In this document: positions 27,841 through 35,938 of the stretch, one piece after another
How positions within the stretch are numbered: the first letter of the stretch is position 1
Layout: the number at the start of each line of letters is the position of its first letter
NCBI GenBank assembly: GCA_000622025.1
Contig: JHWU01000018.1
Coordinates: 1 to 64,000, forward strand
DNA length: 64,000 nucleotides
Direction: 5' to 3'
DNA from: Lachnospiraceae bacterium AD3010
Lineage (GTDB): Bacteria > Bacillota > Clostridia > Lachnospirales > Lachnospiraceae
The notes under the pieces: generated by a model
What the model was told of the DNA's origin: nothing
Database searches by the model: none
Seen by the model: the letters and a program-made list of their open reading frames with translations, nothing else
Made by a program: the position numbers and the translations under genes

Positions 27841-28344
27841 CTATAAAAGATACCTGACGAAGGCATCCGCAAAGAGCCAGAATATCACATAAAAAAACTC
27901 GAGCGGTATATCATCAATGATCAGTTCTCTGATCAGGGCAAGTAAGATTCCTGATCCCACCGTCCCCACTACCATCCACCAGAACACTTTTCTGTGATGC
28001 CTGTTCTGTGCTTCTGTCTTCCCCAGCATATAATCCGTATCCGACTCTATGATCTCAGTGATCAGCTTTTTTTCCTCATCCGTAAATTTCGGTCCGTGTA
28101 TCTCAAGTACAACAGGATATTCCTCCGGAATGCAGTCGACAAAATCCAAGAGATAATCCACAAACTCACCATCCAGAGACTCACAGCCTTTTATACTGAA
28201 TTTGCTGATTATATCGCCGATCCCATCAACCCTGCACGGTATATAAGCAATCCCATCCTCCATCACATCTTTCTCCAGCCTGTGTCCCAGATAAGATTTT
28301 TTATAAAGATACTCTTCTCTTTTATGATATTTTTCCCAGTTCAT
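27841..28344 (-). CDS. Membrane-anchored protein, paralogue of the gene at 40975
   Basis: About 167 residues. A cytosolic N-terminal domain (IAYIPCRVDGIGDIISKFSI, then VVLEIHGPKFTDEEKKLITE) is followed by two C-terminal membrane segments (WMVVGTVGSGILLAL and FFYVIFWLFADAFVRYLL). ATG 28344 follows AAAGGATTACAAGT. It ends right after the second membrane helix, where the paralogue at 40975 continues for ~37 residues, so this copy may be 3'-truncated. The conserved charged loop and small helical domain give no clear function. Confidence 0.65.
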   Translation of the reverse strand: MNWEKYHKREEYLYKKSYLGHRLEKDVMEDGIAYIPCRVDGIGDIISKFSIKGCESLDGEFVDYLLDFVDCIPEEYPVVLEIHGPKFTDEEKKLITEIIESDTDYMLGKTEAQNRHHRKVFWWMVVGTVGSGILLALIRELIIDDIPLEFFYVIFWLFADAFVRYLL

Positions 28345-28383
28345 ACTTGTAATCCTTTCTTGATCATAGTGTATATATAACAA

Positions 28384-28537
28384 ATCAATAAATCAGACTG
28401 ACTATTCCAATCCCTTTCCTACAGAGTTACAATTCAGCGCATAGTCAATGCGCTGAATTGCAACATGCGAGGTCTACGCTTTGCACCGCCATGTAGAATC
28501 GACTAAAGCCGATGGGCGGCTCGCCGGCAAGTCAACT
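28384..28537. other. GC-rich non-coding stretch
   Basis: The region between two minus-strand genes is markedly more GC-rich than its surroundings from ~28430 to 28610 and contains a 13-bp hairpin. No family-like reading frame is evident on either strand. It could be a dispersed intergenic repeat, which cannot be tested from one window. Confidence 0.4.
28430..28460. repeat. 13-bp perfect hairpin
   Basis: CAATTCAGCGCAT (28430-28442) and ATGCGCTGAATTG (28448-28460) pair perfectly around AGTCA. There is no flanking T-run on either side, so a simple terminator is unlikely. Confidence 0.7.
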
Positions 28538-28723
28538 CTAACGAGCCGTAGCCCCGCAGCAAGCGCGTGGCTCGGCACTGAACAGTAACGCAACCCGGCC
28601 AAAAGTCTTAAATGTTTCTCCTTCGGCAATCTCAATGGGTTCGTACTTATCATTCAGCGATATGAGGTACGTTCCTTTTTTATTGCAGAGAAGTTTCTTA
28701 CAGTAGGGTGGATATTGATTCAC
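28538..28723 (-). pseudogene. Possible S24/LexA-like repressor C-terminal fragment
   Basis: The central part (KKLLCNKKGTYLISLNDKYE, then PIEIAEGETFKTFGRV) resembles the last strands of S24 peptidase/LexA-like repressors, where 'LISLNxxYEPI' precedes the final beta strand and GxV. Both ends look foreign. Treat as a tentative fragment. Confidence 0.35.
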
Positions 28724-28818
28724 TTGAGGCTATCGCATTTGATCCTTATACGCATGGATACTATAAGGTAAACGGAAGAGTTGGTGAGGCTTTCAAGGAT
28801 GGCTTGAAATTGAAATGA
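28708..28818 (+). pseudogene. Flavin-reductase-like C-terminal fragment
   Basis: The frame reads VDIDSLEAIAFDPYTHGYYK, then VNGRVGEAFKDGLKLK and TGA. This looks like the C-terminal end of a flavin reductase-type FMN-binding protein ('iaFdp...gYykvngrvG.aF.dGlkl'). The overlap with the opposite-strand fragment shows a junction near 28705. Confidence 0.4.
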
Positions 28819-28839
28819 CTCTGTGAATTATCCCGGAAG

Positions 28840-29727
28840 TTAAAACGGGAAAGCCACTGCATCTTTGTACAATTTTTGAAGCGTCTTGATAAATGCGACA
28901 AGGCTCTCGCGGCTATCCGTTTTGTGGGTGCAGAGAACACAGTGAAAGCATTCCCTACTGTCATAAGGGATCCACGCATATTGTCCGCTGTGGTCGTTCA
29001 AGAATCCGGGAGCAAGGCAGATGCCTTTGCCGGACGCGACATTCACAAGAGTAGAGTCGTGATCGGGACTGTTAAAATATTCGATTTTCCCGGAGGAGAT
29101 GAGCTTTTGCTGGACACTACGTAAAGCGTTCGGAGAGCCGCCGCCTACCATGAGGGTGCGTCCGTAGATATCTTCATCTGTGATGATGTTCTTTTTAGCC
29201 AGTGGATCGTTTTTATCGGCAATCAGATAGATTCTGGAGTCAAAGAGCTTGTGGACGTTGATCCCCGGGATATGTTTCGTCTGTTCTATGAGAGCAAAGA
29301 GGACATCTGACTCATCCTTTAGAAAACTTTCCACACCGTTATCGTACTGAAACAGAGGAGTAACCTGGACACCGGGTTGCTCCTTTTCAAATATGCGGAT
29401 GGCCTCCGGCAGGAAGTATATGGCCTGTCTGACCATCATGGAAACCGTTATATTGTCAGTATACCTGGCACTGAAATTCTGCCCCTGTTCTATTGCCCGC
29501 TTCATATCTTCGCGCATGCCGGAAAGGTATGTTACAAACTGCTGGCCGGCAGGAGTCAGTGCGGCTCCCTTGCCGTTCCTTTCAAATATCTTAAAGCCGA
29601 CCTCATCTTCCAGCAGTTTTACCTGATAGGAAAAGGTGGGCTGGCTCACAAATGTATTCTCTGCAGCACGGCTGAAGTTAAGTGTTCGTGCCAGTTCTAT
29701 ACAGTAATTGATCTGTTTGGTAGTCAT
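28840..29727 (-). CDS. LysR-family transcriptional regulator
   Basis: A 295-residue protein. The N-terminal helix-turn-helix is MTTKQINYCIELARTLNFS, then RAAENTFVSQPTFSYQVKLL; the effector domain follows (NITVSMMVRQAIYFLPEAI..., VASGKGICLAPGFLND). The gene is divergent from the flavodoxin gene at 29874, with a 146-base AT-rich intergenic region that probably carries its operator. Together the layout predicts LysR control of flavodoxin, acetyltransferase and aldo-keto reductase genes. It is a different subfamily from the LysR at 20858. Confidence 0.9.
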   Translation of the reverse strand: MTTKQINYCIELARTLNFSRAAENTFVSQPTFSYQVKLLEDEVGFKIFERNGKGAALTPAGQQFVTYLSGMREDMKRAIEQGQNFSARYTDNITVSMMVRQAIYFLPEAIRIFEKEQPGVQVTPLFQYDNGVESFLKDESDVLFALIEQTKHIPGINVHKLFDSRIYLIADKNDPLAKKNIITDEDIYGRTLMVGGGSPNALRSVQQKLISSGKIEYFNSPDHDSTLVNVASGKGICLAPGFLNDHSGQYAWIPYDSRECFHCVLCTHKTDSRESLVAFIKTLQKLYKDAVAFPF

Positions 29728-29873
29728 CGAAAAATCTTCCTAATGATCAGCTATTTAAAAATTAAATTAATTATAGGATATTTGAATTGGATATTTCAAG
29801 CACTTCATGCAATAATTTTATCAACGAAGCGAAACACACAGGAATGATCAAACAGATAACGGAGGATAATACG

Positions 29874-30395
29874 ATGGCTAAAACATTGATCGCATTCTTT
29901 TCAAGAGCAGATGAGAATTATTTCGGTGGAGCAATGAGATATGTAAAGGTTGGAAATACCGAGATCGTAGCTGAAATCATGAAGGAACTGACAGGTGCAG
30001 ATACATTTAAGATCGAGATGAAGGATCCTTATTCACCGGTGTACATGACCTGTATCGATGAAGCGAAGAAAGATAAGCAGAATAATGCAAGACCCGAGCT
30101 TACCGGATACTTAGACAGTATCGATGAGTATGACACCATCGTTCTTGGCTACCCGAACTACTGGGGGACTTTCCCGATGGCAGTCGCAACTTTCCTGGAA
30201 AGATATGATTTCACCGGAAAGACCATCCTTCCACTTTGCACCAATGAAGGAAGCGGAATGGGATCCAGTGAGAGTGATATTAAAAAATCTGCCAAAGGAG
30301 CAACAGTAAAGAACGGACTTGCGATCACTGGTTCTAAAGCGGCAGATTCCAAGGATGCGGTAAAGAATTGGTTTGCAGCTAACGGTTTGATCTGA
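29874..30395 (+). CDS. Flavodoxin
   Basis: A 173-residue flavodoxin_4 protein: MAKTLIAFFSRADENYFGGA, VLGYPNYWGTFPMAVATFL (tyrosine/tryptophan loop ~85) and LPLCTNEGSGMGSSES (~115). ACGGAGGATAATACG precedes ATG 29874; the open frame extends upstream but without a ribosome binding site. Cytosolic. It probably donates electrons to the aldo-keto reductase or related enzymes in the operon that follows, under the divergent LysR. Confidence 0.9.
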   Translation: MAKTLIAFFSRADENYFGGAMRYVKVGNTEIVAEIMKELTGADTFKIEMKDPYSPVYMTCIDEAKKDKQNNARPELTGYLDSIDEYDTIVLGYPNYWGTFPMAVATFLERYDFTGKTILPLCTNEGSGMGSSESDIKKSAKGATVKNGLAITGSKAADSKDAVKNWFAANGLI

Positions 30396-30413
30396 AAAAG
30401 GACGGTGACAAAG

Positions 30414-30998
30414 ATGGATTACGAAAAGGGATATGTTTTTGATCTGATGGAACAGGGCGGACCTACAGATGTGAGGGAGCCGTATTTTAGGGAAGCTGTA
30501 GATGAAATGATGAGGGCAAGAGTACTCTGTGCCAGGGCAAATGCAAAGATGCCGGATGATTCTACTTATGTGGAAGATCTGGAAGAACTCTTCGGGAGAA
30601 AACTTGATGATGTGAGGATTCTGACACCTTTCATCTGTGATTTCGGGAACAGGGTGAAGTTTGGAAAGGGAGTTTTCATCAACCATTCAGCGATACTGTC
30701 TGCGTCCGGGGGGATTGAATTCGAAGACGGCTCCATGGCAGCGCCGGGGCTTCGGATCGCAACCATCAATCATGATATGAATGAACGTCATGCGATCTAT
30801 ACCTATGGAAAAGTAACAGTAAAGAAGAATGCCTGGATCGGAATGAATGTGACTATCTGTCCGGGTGTGACAATAGGAGAATATGCAGTTGTAGCTGCAG
30901 GTGCTGTAGTTACCAAGGATGTACCTGACTATGCCGTAGTCGGTGGCGTACCTGCCAAAGTGATCAGGATGCAGGATCCGTCTGAGCAGAGTGAATAA
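30414..30998 (+). CDS. Hexapeptide-repeat acetyltransferase (Maa/LacA-like)
   Basis: About 194 residues. An N-terminal helical cap (REPYFREAVDEMMRARVLCA) is followed by a left-handed beta-helix with hexapeptide repeats (FGKGVFINHSAILSASGG...). The acceptor loop is IATINHDMNERHAI, where the catalytic His is in NHD (~118). The terminal GAVVTKDVPDYAVVGGVPAK motif completes the fold. It transfers acetyl from acetyl-CoA to a sugar or similar hydroxyl. It follows the flavodoxin gene by 18 bases. ATG 30414 is chosen because GGACGGTGAC is properly spaced; a GTG at 30405 is too close. Confidence 0.85.
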   Translation: MDYEKGYVFDLMEQGGPTDVREPYFREAVDEMMRARVLCARANAKMPDDSTYVEDLEELFGRKLDDVRILTPFICDFGNRVKFGKGVFINHSAILSASGGIEFEDGSMAAPGLRIATINHDMNERHAIYTYGKVTVKKNAWIGMNVTICPGVTIGEYAVVAAGAVVTKDVPDYAVVGGVPAKVIRMQDPSEQSE

Positions 30999-31068
30999 AT
31001 AAACAAAACGGAACATGGAAACTGACGAGTTCAAAATGTCAACATATTAATGAACGGAGGATTGTGCA

Positions 31069-31911
31069 ATGGAATTTATAACACTTAATAACAAACTGGA
31101 ATGTCCCGTAGTCGGGATCGGAACATTTATGCTTTCGCCTGCAGATGCGGAAAACAGTGTCAGAGAAGCACTTAAGATGGGATATCGTCTCATTGATACA
31201 GCAAACGCATATGTAAATGAGCGGGCAGTAGGAAGAGGTATGAAGGACAGCAGTGTAACGAGAGAAGAGATCTTTCTTTCTACAAAGCTCTGGCCCAGTG
31301 AATATGAGAATCCGAATGCTGTGGATGAGACTCTGGAGCGCCTTGGGGTTGACTACGTAGACCTTCTATATATCCATCAGCCTGCCGGCAACTGGCTCGC
31401 AGGATACAGACAGCTTGAGAAGGCTTATAAGGAAGGCAAGGCAAAGAGCATCGGTATATCAAACTTTGAAGGGAAGTACATCGAGGAACTGGAGACGAAG
31501 TGGGAGATCGCACCGCAGTTTATCCAGGTAGAGGCTCATCCTTATTTTACCCAGAAAGAACTGAGAAAGACTCTTGATAAGTATGGCATCAATCTTATGA
31601 GCTGGTATCCCTTGGGTCACGGGGACAAGAGCCTTATAAATGAACCGGTATTTGCCGAACTTGGAAAGAAGTACGGAAAATCTTCCGCACAGATCATCCT
31701 CCGCTGGCATACCCAGATGGGATTTGTAGTGATCCCCGGCAGTAAGAACGTGGACCATATCAAAGATAATCTCAACATTCTCGATTTTAAGCTGACGGAC
31801 GAAGAAATGGCTAAGATTGCAGAGCTTGATAAGAATGAGAGATATTATCACAGGACAGATGAGCAACTTAAACAGTTCGCAGGCTGGAAACCTGATTTTG
31901 AAAAGGGTTGA
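31069..31911 (+). CDS. Aldo-keto reductase (AKR5-like, 2,5-diketogluconate reductase type)
   Basis: A 280-residue NADPH-dependent oxidoreductase with all four catalytic residues: D and Y in RLIDTANAYVNERAVG (~44-49), K in FLSTKLWPSEY (~74) and H in DLLYIHQPAGNW (~105). The C-terminal cofactor motif is VVIPGSKNVDHIKDNL. AACGGAGGATTGTGCA precedes the start. The neighbouring gene is another, deleted AKR. Substrate unknown. Confidence 0.9.
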   Translation: MEFITLNNKLECPVVGIGTFMLSPADAENSVREALKMGYRLIDTANAYVNERAVGRGMKDSSVTREEIFLSTKLWPSEYENPNAVDETLERLGVDYVDLLYIHQPAGNWLAGYRQLEKAYKEGKAKSIGISNFEGKYIEELETKWEIAPQFIQVEAHPYFTQKELRKTLDKYGINLMSWYPLGHGDKSLINEPVFAELGKKYGKSSAQIILRWHTQMGFVVIPGSKNVDHIKDNLNILDFKLTDEEMAKIAELDKNERYYHRTDEQLKQFAGWKPDFEKG

Positions 31912-31922
31912 GGTGAAGATCA

Positions 31923-32649
31923 GTGAAGACGAGAATGTTAAGGGATATCGAGGTTTCGGAAGTGGGAATGGGCTGCATGGCATTTTCCCATGGATACGGA
32001 AGGCTCCCTTGAAAGAATGCAGACGGATTACGTGGATATCTACTATCTGCATAGAATGAGCGGAGTGCCGGTTGAAAAGGTTGCAGAAGCCATGGGAAAG
32101 CTCATGGATGACGGACTGATCAGAGGTTGGGGACTCTCTCAGGTAGATGTTGACGTGATAGACAGGGCACAGAATGTAACGCCTCTTGCAGCCATCCAGA
32201 ACATCTGCTCCATGGTGGAACGTGACAGTGAAGCAAAGATCATTCCCTATTGTATGGAGAACAATATCGGTTTTGTGCCGTTCTCATCGATCGCAAGCGG
32301 GCTTTTATCCGGAAAGATCACACCGCAGACACAGTTTGAAAGAAATGATGATGTAAGGAACTGGGTTCCGCAGCTTTCTAAGAAAAATATAGAAGGTAAT
32401 CAGCCAATCGTTGAAATGCTTAAGAATTTCGCAGATAATAAGAATGCAACTCCGGCCCAGATATCCCTTGCCTGGATGCTGCATAAATACCCGAATGTTG
32501 TTCCGATACCGGGATCCAAGAACAAGGAGAGGATCATTGAAAATCTGGATTCGGCGAACGTAGAACTGACGGATGAAGAGTTTTCAGATCTTGAACGATC
32601 ATTGAAAGGACTAAAGGTATACGGACACAGAGGATTAGGCGGTTTTTGA
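31923..32649 (+). pseudogene. Aldo-keto reductase with internal deletion
   Basis: GTG 31923 reads KTRMLRDIEVSEVGMGCMAF, then SHGYG, a normal AKR N-terminus, but stops after ~28 codons. From ~31995 another frame supplies the rest (SLERMQTDYVDIYYLHRMSG..., LAWMLHKYPNVVPIPGSKNK), complete to the C-terminus. Around 60 residues, including the catalytic Asp, Tyr and Lys, are deleted at the junction near 31990. It has the same kind of damage as the AKR at 14730. Confidence 0.85.
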
Positions 32650-32675
32650 CGGAGGAAATGATAGTGAATTAAAAA

Positions 32676-32753
32676 ATGAGAATTCTAAGTCTGCTTCTTA
32701 CAGCGCTTATGGTAACAGGTCTTTGCGGATGCGGAACCGCAAGTGACGTCTGA
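32676..32753 (+). pseudogene. Lipoprotein signal peptide remnant
   Basis: ATG 32676 encodes MRILSLLLTALMVTGLCGCG and five more residues, ending at TGA 32751-32753. It is a complete lipoprotein signal with lipobox (LCGC) and nothing behind it. Probably the 5' scrap of a lost lipoprotein such as the flavodoxin lipoproteins nearby. Confidence 0.6.
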
Positions 32754-32809
32754 AAACCTTGGCATTGCAGCTGATTGATAAAGGGTGAAGAGGTGTATTG
32801 AAACCGAAT

Positions 32810-33286
32810 ATGAAAAGCAAGGATAAAACAAACGTAATGCGGGTTCTGGATGGAAAGAAGATTTCTTATGAAAGCTATTCCTATGAACCGGATCCCACAA
32901 TGAGCGGGGAACAGATAGCGGAAGTACTTGGCGAGGACGCTGAAAAGGTGTTCAAGACACTCGTGACACAGGGAAAGTCCGGGGCATATTATGTATTTAT
33001 AGTCCCCGTTAAAGAAGAACTTGATCTTAAGAAAGCTGCGAAAGCCTCCGGAGAAAAAGCGATAAGCATGATAAAGCAGAAGGAATTACTGCCACTAACA
33101 GGCTATGTTCATGGAGGATGCTCTCCAATAGGGATGAAAAAGCAGTTCCCTACATTTATCCAGGAGGGTGCGTCCGGGTTTGAGAGTGTTTTCGTCAGCG
33201 CCGGTAAGGTCGGGTACCAGATAGAATTGTCACCGGTTGACTTGATGGCGGTTTCTGGGTGTAAGGAAGCGGATATAATAGTGTGA
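32810..33286 (+). CDS. ybaK: YbaK/EbsC-type Cys-tRNA(Pro) deacylase
   Basis: About 158 residues. The YbaK fold is recognised by KVFKTLVTQGKSGAYYVFIV (K ~45), GYVHGGCSPIGMKKQFPTFI (~100) and the C-terminal VFVSAGKVGYQIELSPVDLM. The enzyme hydrolyses Cys-tRNA(Pro) formed by prolyl-tRNA synthetase; the invariant Lys and the GGxSP loop are present. ATG 32810 (MKSKDKTNVMRVLD) matches family N-termini; a TTG at 32798 is possible. It stands alone. Intact in length. Confidence 0.85.
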   Translation: MKSKDKTNVMRVLDGKKISYESYSYEPDPTMSGEQIAEVLGEDAEKVFKTLVTQGKSGAYYVFIVPVKEELDLKKAAKASGEKAISMIKQKELLPLTGYVHGGCSPIGMKKQFPTFIQEGASGFESVFVSAGKVGYQIELSPVDLMAVSGCKEADIIV

Positions 33287-33304
33287 TGGTGTGAAAAAGG
33301 AGCG

Positions 33305-33430
33305 TTGAAAGGCGCAGGATGGGTCGGCTATATCCTCCGGATCGACAGAAAAGCCATCTATATCGCCGGGGATACTGATGTCACAAAAGAAGCAAAGCCC
33401 TGTCCTACGCCGTGCATAATGTTACAGTGA
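33305..33430 (+). pseudogene. MBL-fold metallohydrolase fragment
   Basis: The frame reads KGAGWVGYILRIDRKAIYIA, then GDTDVTKEAK, typical of the middle of UlaG-like metallo-beta-lactamase proteins ('iyiAGDTd'). It then diverges and stops. The HxHxDH motif that should precede it is missing. Confidence 0.65.
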
Positions 33431-33543
33431 CGAAAAGGAATACGTTGCTCCGGGAGAGGTTAATGTGAGCAACCGGCTTATTATGTTATGAAACAGTATC
33501 CCGGTATATCGAAGCAGGAACGAACATGATATGATGAAAGACA

Positions 33544-34191
33544 ATGAGGGAAAACATAGAAAAGGACAGAGAAAACAGACAAAGTGTGATATCTATGGAT
33601 AATGACAGAAAAGACCTTGCATGGGATGAGATTAAAATAGAACATATCGTAAAAGATGAGTGGATCGACTTCAGAAAGTCGGCATATCGTTTCCCGGATG
33701 GCAGCGTGTTTGAGCCGTTTTACAGCTATAGCCGCAGAAACTACGTTGTGATAGTGGCCTCTGATGCGGAGGGTAAGTTTATTTGCGTAAGGCAGTTCCG
33801 GCAGGGAATAAAGGAAGTCACCACCGAATTCCCGGCAGGTGGTCTGGAACGAAAAGATGGAAAGGAATATGGTTCTGCAGAAGCCGGCAATGCCTCAGAG
33901 GATCCTCTGTCTGCGGCGAAGAGAGAACTGCTGGAAGAAACAGGCTATGAATCTGAAGAGTGGACTCACCTTCTGACGGTGCCTTCAAATGCGACCATAG
34001 CGGATAATTACGCATATCTCTATATGGCTGAGAACTGCCGCAGAATATCCGGACAGAACCTTGATGAGACAGAATTCCTTAATGTAGAGCTTCACAGTGA
34101 AGGTGAAATAGAGGATCTGATAGCAAAAGGCGGCTTTCAGCAAAGTGTTCACATAACAGCATGGCTTTTATCAAGAAGACAAAAGGGCTGA
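33544..34191 (+). CDS. NUDIX hydrolase (ADP-ribose pyrophosphatase-like)
   Basis: A 215-residue protein. The Nudix box is split by an insertion: EFPAGGLERKDG..., then AAKRELLEETGYESEEW with the catalytic REXXEE core at ~130. The N-terminal part (VVIVASDAEGKFICVRQFRQ) and the C-terminal EGEIEDLIAKGGFQQSVHIT match ADP-ribose/nucleoside-diphosphate-sugar pyrophosphatases of the NUDT5/NudF kind. The acidic residues needed for Mg2+ are present. ATG 33544 is the listed start; ATG 33595 is an alternative. The ~16-residue insertion inside the box is unusual. Confidence 0.8.
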   Translation: MRENIEKDRENRQSVISMDNDRKDLAWDEIKIEHIVKDEWIDFRKSAYRFPDGSVFEPFYSYSRRNYVVIVASDAEGKFICVRQFRQGIKEVTTEFPAGGLERKDGKEYGSAEAGNASEDPLSAAKRELLEETGYESEEWTHLLTVPSNATIADNYAYLYMAENCRRISGQNLDETEFLNVELHSEGEIEDLIAKGGFQQSVHITAWLLSRRQKG

Positions 34192-34261
34192 CCATAGGCC
34201 CAGTAGAAACCCTCAGGATCACCTGGCAAAAAAGAAAAGCAGAAATGAAAAGGAGGCTAAC

Positions 34262-34759
34262 ATGAACGAGATTTTCAAAAGGATCAGCGTAAGAAAGTTT
34301 GAGGACAGACCGGTTGAGGATGGAAAGCTCACCCAGATCATGAAAGCTGCGATGGCGGCGCCTTCTGCAGGCAATCAGCAGCCCTGGGAGTACTACATTG
34401 TTCGGGACAGGGAAGTGATAAAAAAGCTGTCAGAATGCAGCCCTTATGCCGGATGCGCTGCAAATGCACCTGTAGTTATAGTTCCCTGCCTCAGGACAGA
34501 GGGACTGACATTTCCCAGGATAGGGCAGATAGACCTTTCTATAACAACCGAGAATATCCTGCTTGAAATTACATCCCTCGGACTTGGCGGTGTATGGCTT
34601 GCGGTTATGCCGGAGGAGGACAGGGTGCAGAAAGTGGATGCTGCCCTTGGCATAGGGGAAAAGCTTCATGCCTTTGCTCTTGTTCCTGTTGGATACCCGG
34701 CAGAGGACAGACCACAGGAAGACAGATATGATGAGACAAGGATCCATTATATCGGATAA
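34262..34759 (+). CDS. Nitroreductase-family flavoprotein
   Basis: A 165-residue short nitroreductase. The FMN-binding N-terminus is FKRISVRKFEDRPVE, the conserved helix is MKAAMAAPSAGNQQPWEYYI (~35), and the C-terminal glycine motif is ITSLGLGGVWLAVMPEE. It forms dimers binding FMN and reduces nitro, quinone or ene substrates with NAD(P)H; the physiological substrate cannot be read. AAAAGGAGGCTAAC gives a clear start. It follows the NUDIX gene by 70 bases and may be co-transcribed. Confidence 0.9.
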   Translation: MNEIFKRISVRKFEDRPVEDGKLTQIMKAAMAAPSAGNQQPWEYYIVRDREVIKKLSECSPYAGCAANAPVVIVPCLRTEGLTFPRIGQIDLSITTENILLEITSLGLGGVWLAVMPEEDRVQKVDAALGIGEKLHAFALVPVGYPAEDRPQEDRYDETRIHYIG

Positions 34760-34845
34760 CAGGATACTTAAGGAGAATCAGGTCACAAGGTTGATGGCGC
34801 TGGAACTATTAAAATACTTGGTGATGAAGGGATAATAAAGCTGGA

Positions 34846-35127
34846 GTGGGAGCGGTTGTAACCAGAGTTGCTGAGGCAACGGTAGGTATAGACGATAAGA
34901 TTACGGGCAGCATCGGAAAGGGTTTTCTGGTGCTGCTTGGAGTGCATAAGGATGATAACGAGGATACAGCAAGGTGGCCGGGATTCGGTGATGCCGCCAG
35001 GCCGGAAAAGGCGATACCGCTATATGAGCTTGTGATAAAGGAGTGTAAGGAGCGGGGATACCATGTGGAAACCGGGGAATTCGGAGCGGATATGAAGGTA
35101 TCCTCTGTAAATGACCGGCAGCTTTAA
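34846..35127 (+). pseudogene. dtd: D-aminoacyl-tRNA deacylase with internal deletion
   Basis: The N-terminal part (VVTRVAEATVGIDDKITGSI, then GKGFLVLLGVHKDDNEDTA) and the C-terminal part (LYELVIKECKERGYHVETGE, then FGADMKVSSVNDRQL) belong to DTD. About 45-50 residues between them are missing, including the SQFTL catalytic segment, and the final NxGPVT motif is lost. The start codon is now GTG in a poor context. Non-functional remnant. Confidence 0.85.
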
Positions 35128-35327
35128 CGGAGAGCTTTCTTCCGGGTGCCGTGCAGGGTGCTTGGCAAATGATCTAAAAAACTGCACCCGGATGGTCAGC
35201 GATTATAAAACAGCTCAACTCAAAAAGATATGACTTACTCTGATGATTTCGTAATAAGCTCAATGGATGAGCTGATAGAACTGATATATGCTCCGTTTGC
35301 TAAGCGTATGTAAAAGGGGGACAGATC
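35128..35327. other. Intergenic debris
   Basis: Two hundred bases downstream of the dtd remnant. They hold GC-rich inverted words (CGGGTGCCGTGCAGGGTGC against GCACCCGG at ~35143-35191), which could form a weak terminator, and one short open frame at 35230-35313. Confidence 0.4.
35230..35313 (+). pseudogene. Short unrecognised gene fragment
   Basis: A 27-codon frame (MTYSDDFVISSMDELIELIY...) with the look of an N-terminal protein segment. No good ribosome binding site; family not recognised. Confidence 0.3.
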
Positions 35328-35390
35328 ATGCCATTCATTGACACTAAAACAAATGTAACCATAACAAAGGAAATTGAGTATATAGAATGA
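35328..35390 (+). pseudogene. MIF-related tautomerase N-terminal fragment
   Basis: ATG 35328, behind AAAAGGGGGACAGATC, encodes MPFIDTKTNVTITKEIEYIE and stops. It matches the first residues of the MIF/phenylpyruvate tautomerase-related family, including the catalytic Pro after Met; the remaining ~95 residues are gone. Confidence 0.6.
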
Positions 35391-35481
35391 TTTGGTCCGG
35401 TTCGGACAAAAACGAGGGTAAAACCAACCATATATTGATGGAGAAAAAGAAATCCGGGATAATGAGTGAAAGGGTAAACTT

Positions 35482-35709
35482 ATGAAAGCAAAGTCAATTC
35501 TGATCGCAGATACAACAAAAGCGGAAAGAGAAGCGATAGTAAAGCAGTCTCTTGACTGTGGCGGGGGATGTGAAAACTGCTCATCATGCTGGCTCGGAGG
35601 AGGCAGCCCCTGGGATATTTATCAGGATTATATTGACGGTAAGAAGGAGATACGGGACATCAATATGGAGTACATGGAAAGATACCGTCAGGACAGGCAG
35701 ATCAGGTGA
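35482..35709 (+). CDS. Small cysteine-rich protein, tandem copy 1
   Basis: Seventy-five residues. The N-terminus (MKAKSILIADTTKAEREAIV) is followed by a cysteine cluster CGGGCENCSSC (C-x3-C-x2-C-x2-C, ~27-37) and then PWDIYQDYIDGKKEIRDIN. Similar short proteins occur widely in Clostridia without a known role. The cysteine spacing could bind Zn2+ or an Fe-S cluster. The next gene repeats both the cysteine motif and the YIDGR/K segment. Confidence 0.7.
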   Translation: MKAKSILIADTTKAEREAIVKQSLDCGGGCENCSSCWLGGGSPWDIYQDYIDGKKEIRDINMEYMERYRQDRQIR

Positions 35710-35720
35710 GGGATCAGGTT

Positions 35721-35918
35721 ATGGATGTAGCTCCTGAGATTTACGACTCAACGGAAGAAGAGCGCAGGGATTTCATAAAAAGAAAATATCACTGCATATC
35801 TGACTGTGATATGTGCGGATTATGTAAGGTATTTCACGGTAAGGATCCGGAGAACGCCTATCGGGATTATATTGATGGGAGAAGATCATTTACAGAGGTT
35901 TCGGCTGATTATAAATAG
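35721..35918 (+). CDS. Small cysteine-rich protein, tandem copy 2
   Basis: Sixty-five residues from ATG 35721, or 70 from GTG 35706, which overlaps the previous stop. The motif CISDCDMCGLC has exactly the same C-x3-C-x2-C-x2-C spacing as its neighbour, and is followed by AYRDYIDGRRSF. It appears to be a diverged duplicate translated in tandem. Function unknown; a metal-binding pair or heterodimer is plausible but unproven. Confidence 0.65.
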   Translation: MDVAPEIYDSTEEERRDFIKRKYHCISDCDMCGLCKVFHGKDPENAYRDYIDGRRSFTEVSADYK

Positions 35919-35938
35919 ACTTTGGATAAAGCCTTGGA

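Noticed and set aside
27710-27892. Short plus-strand frame after the hypothetical gene at 27394
   Set aside because: It overlaps the end of the minus-strand membrane protein gene, lacks a ribosome binding site and has no coherent protein character.
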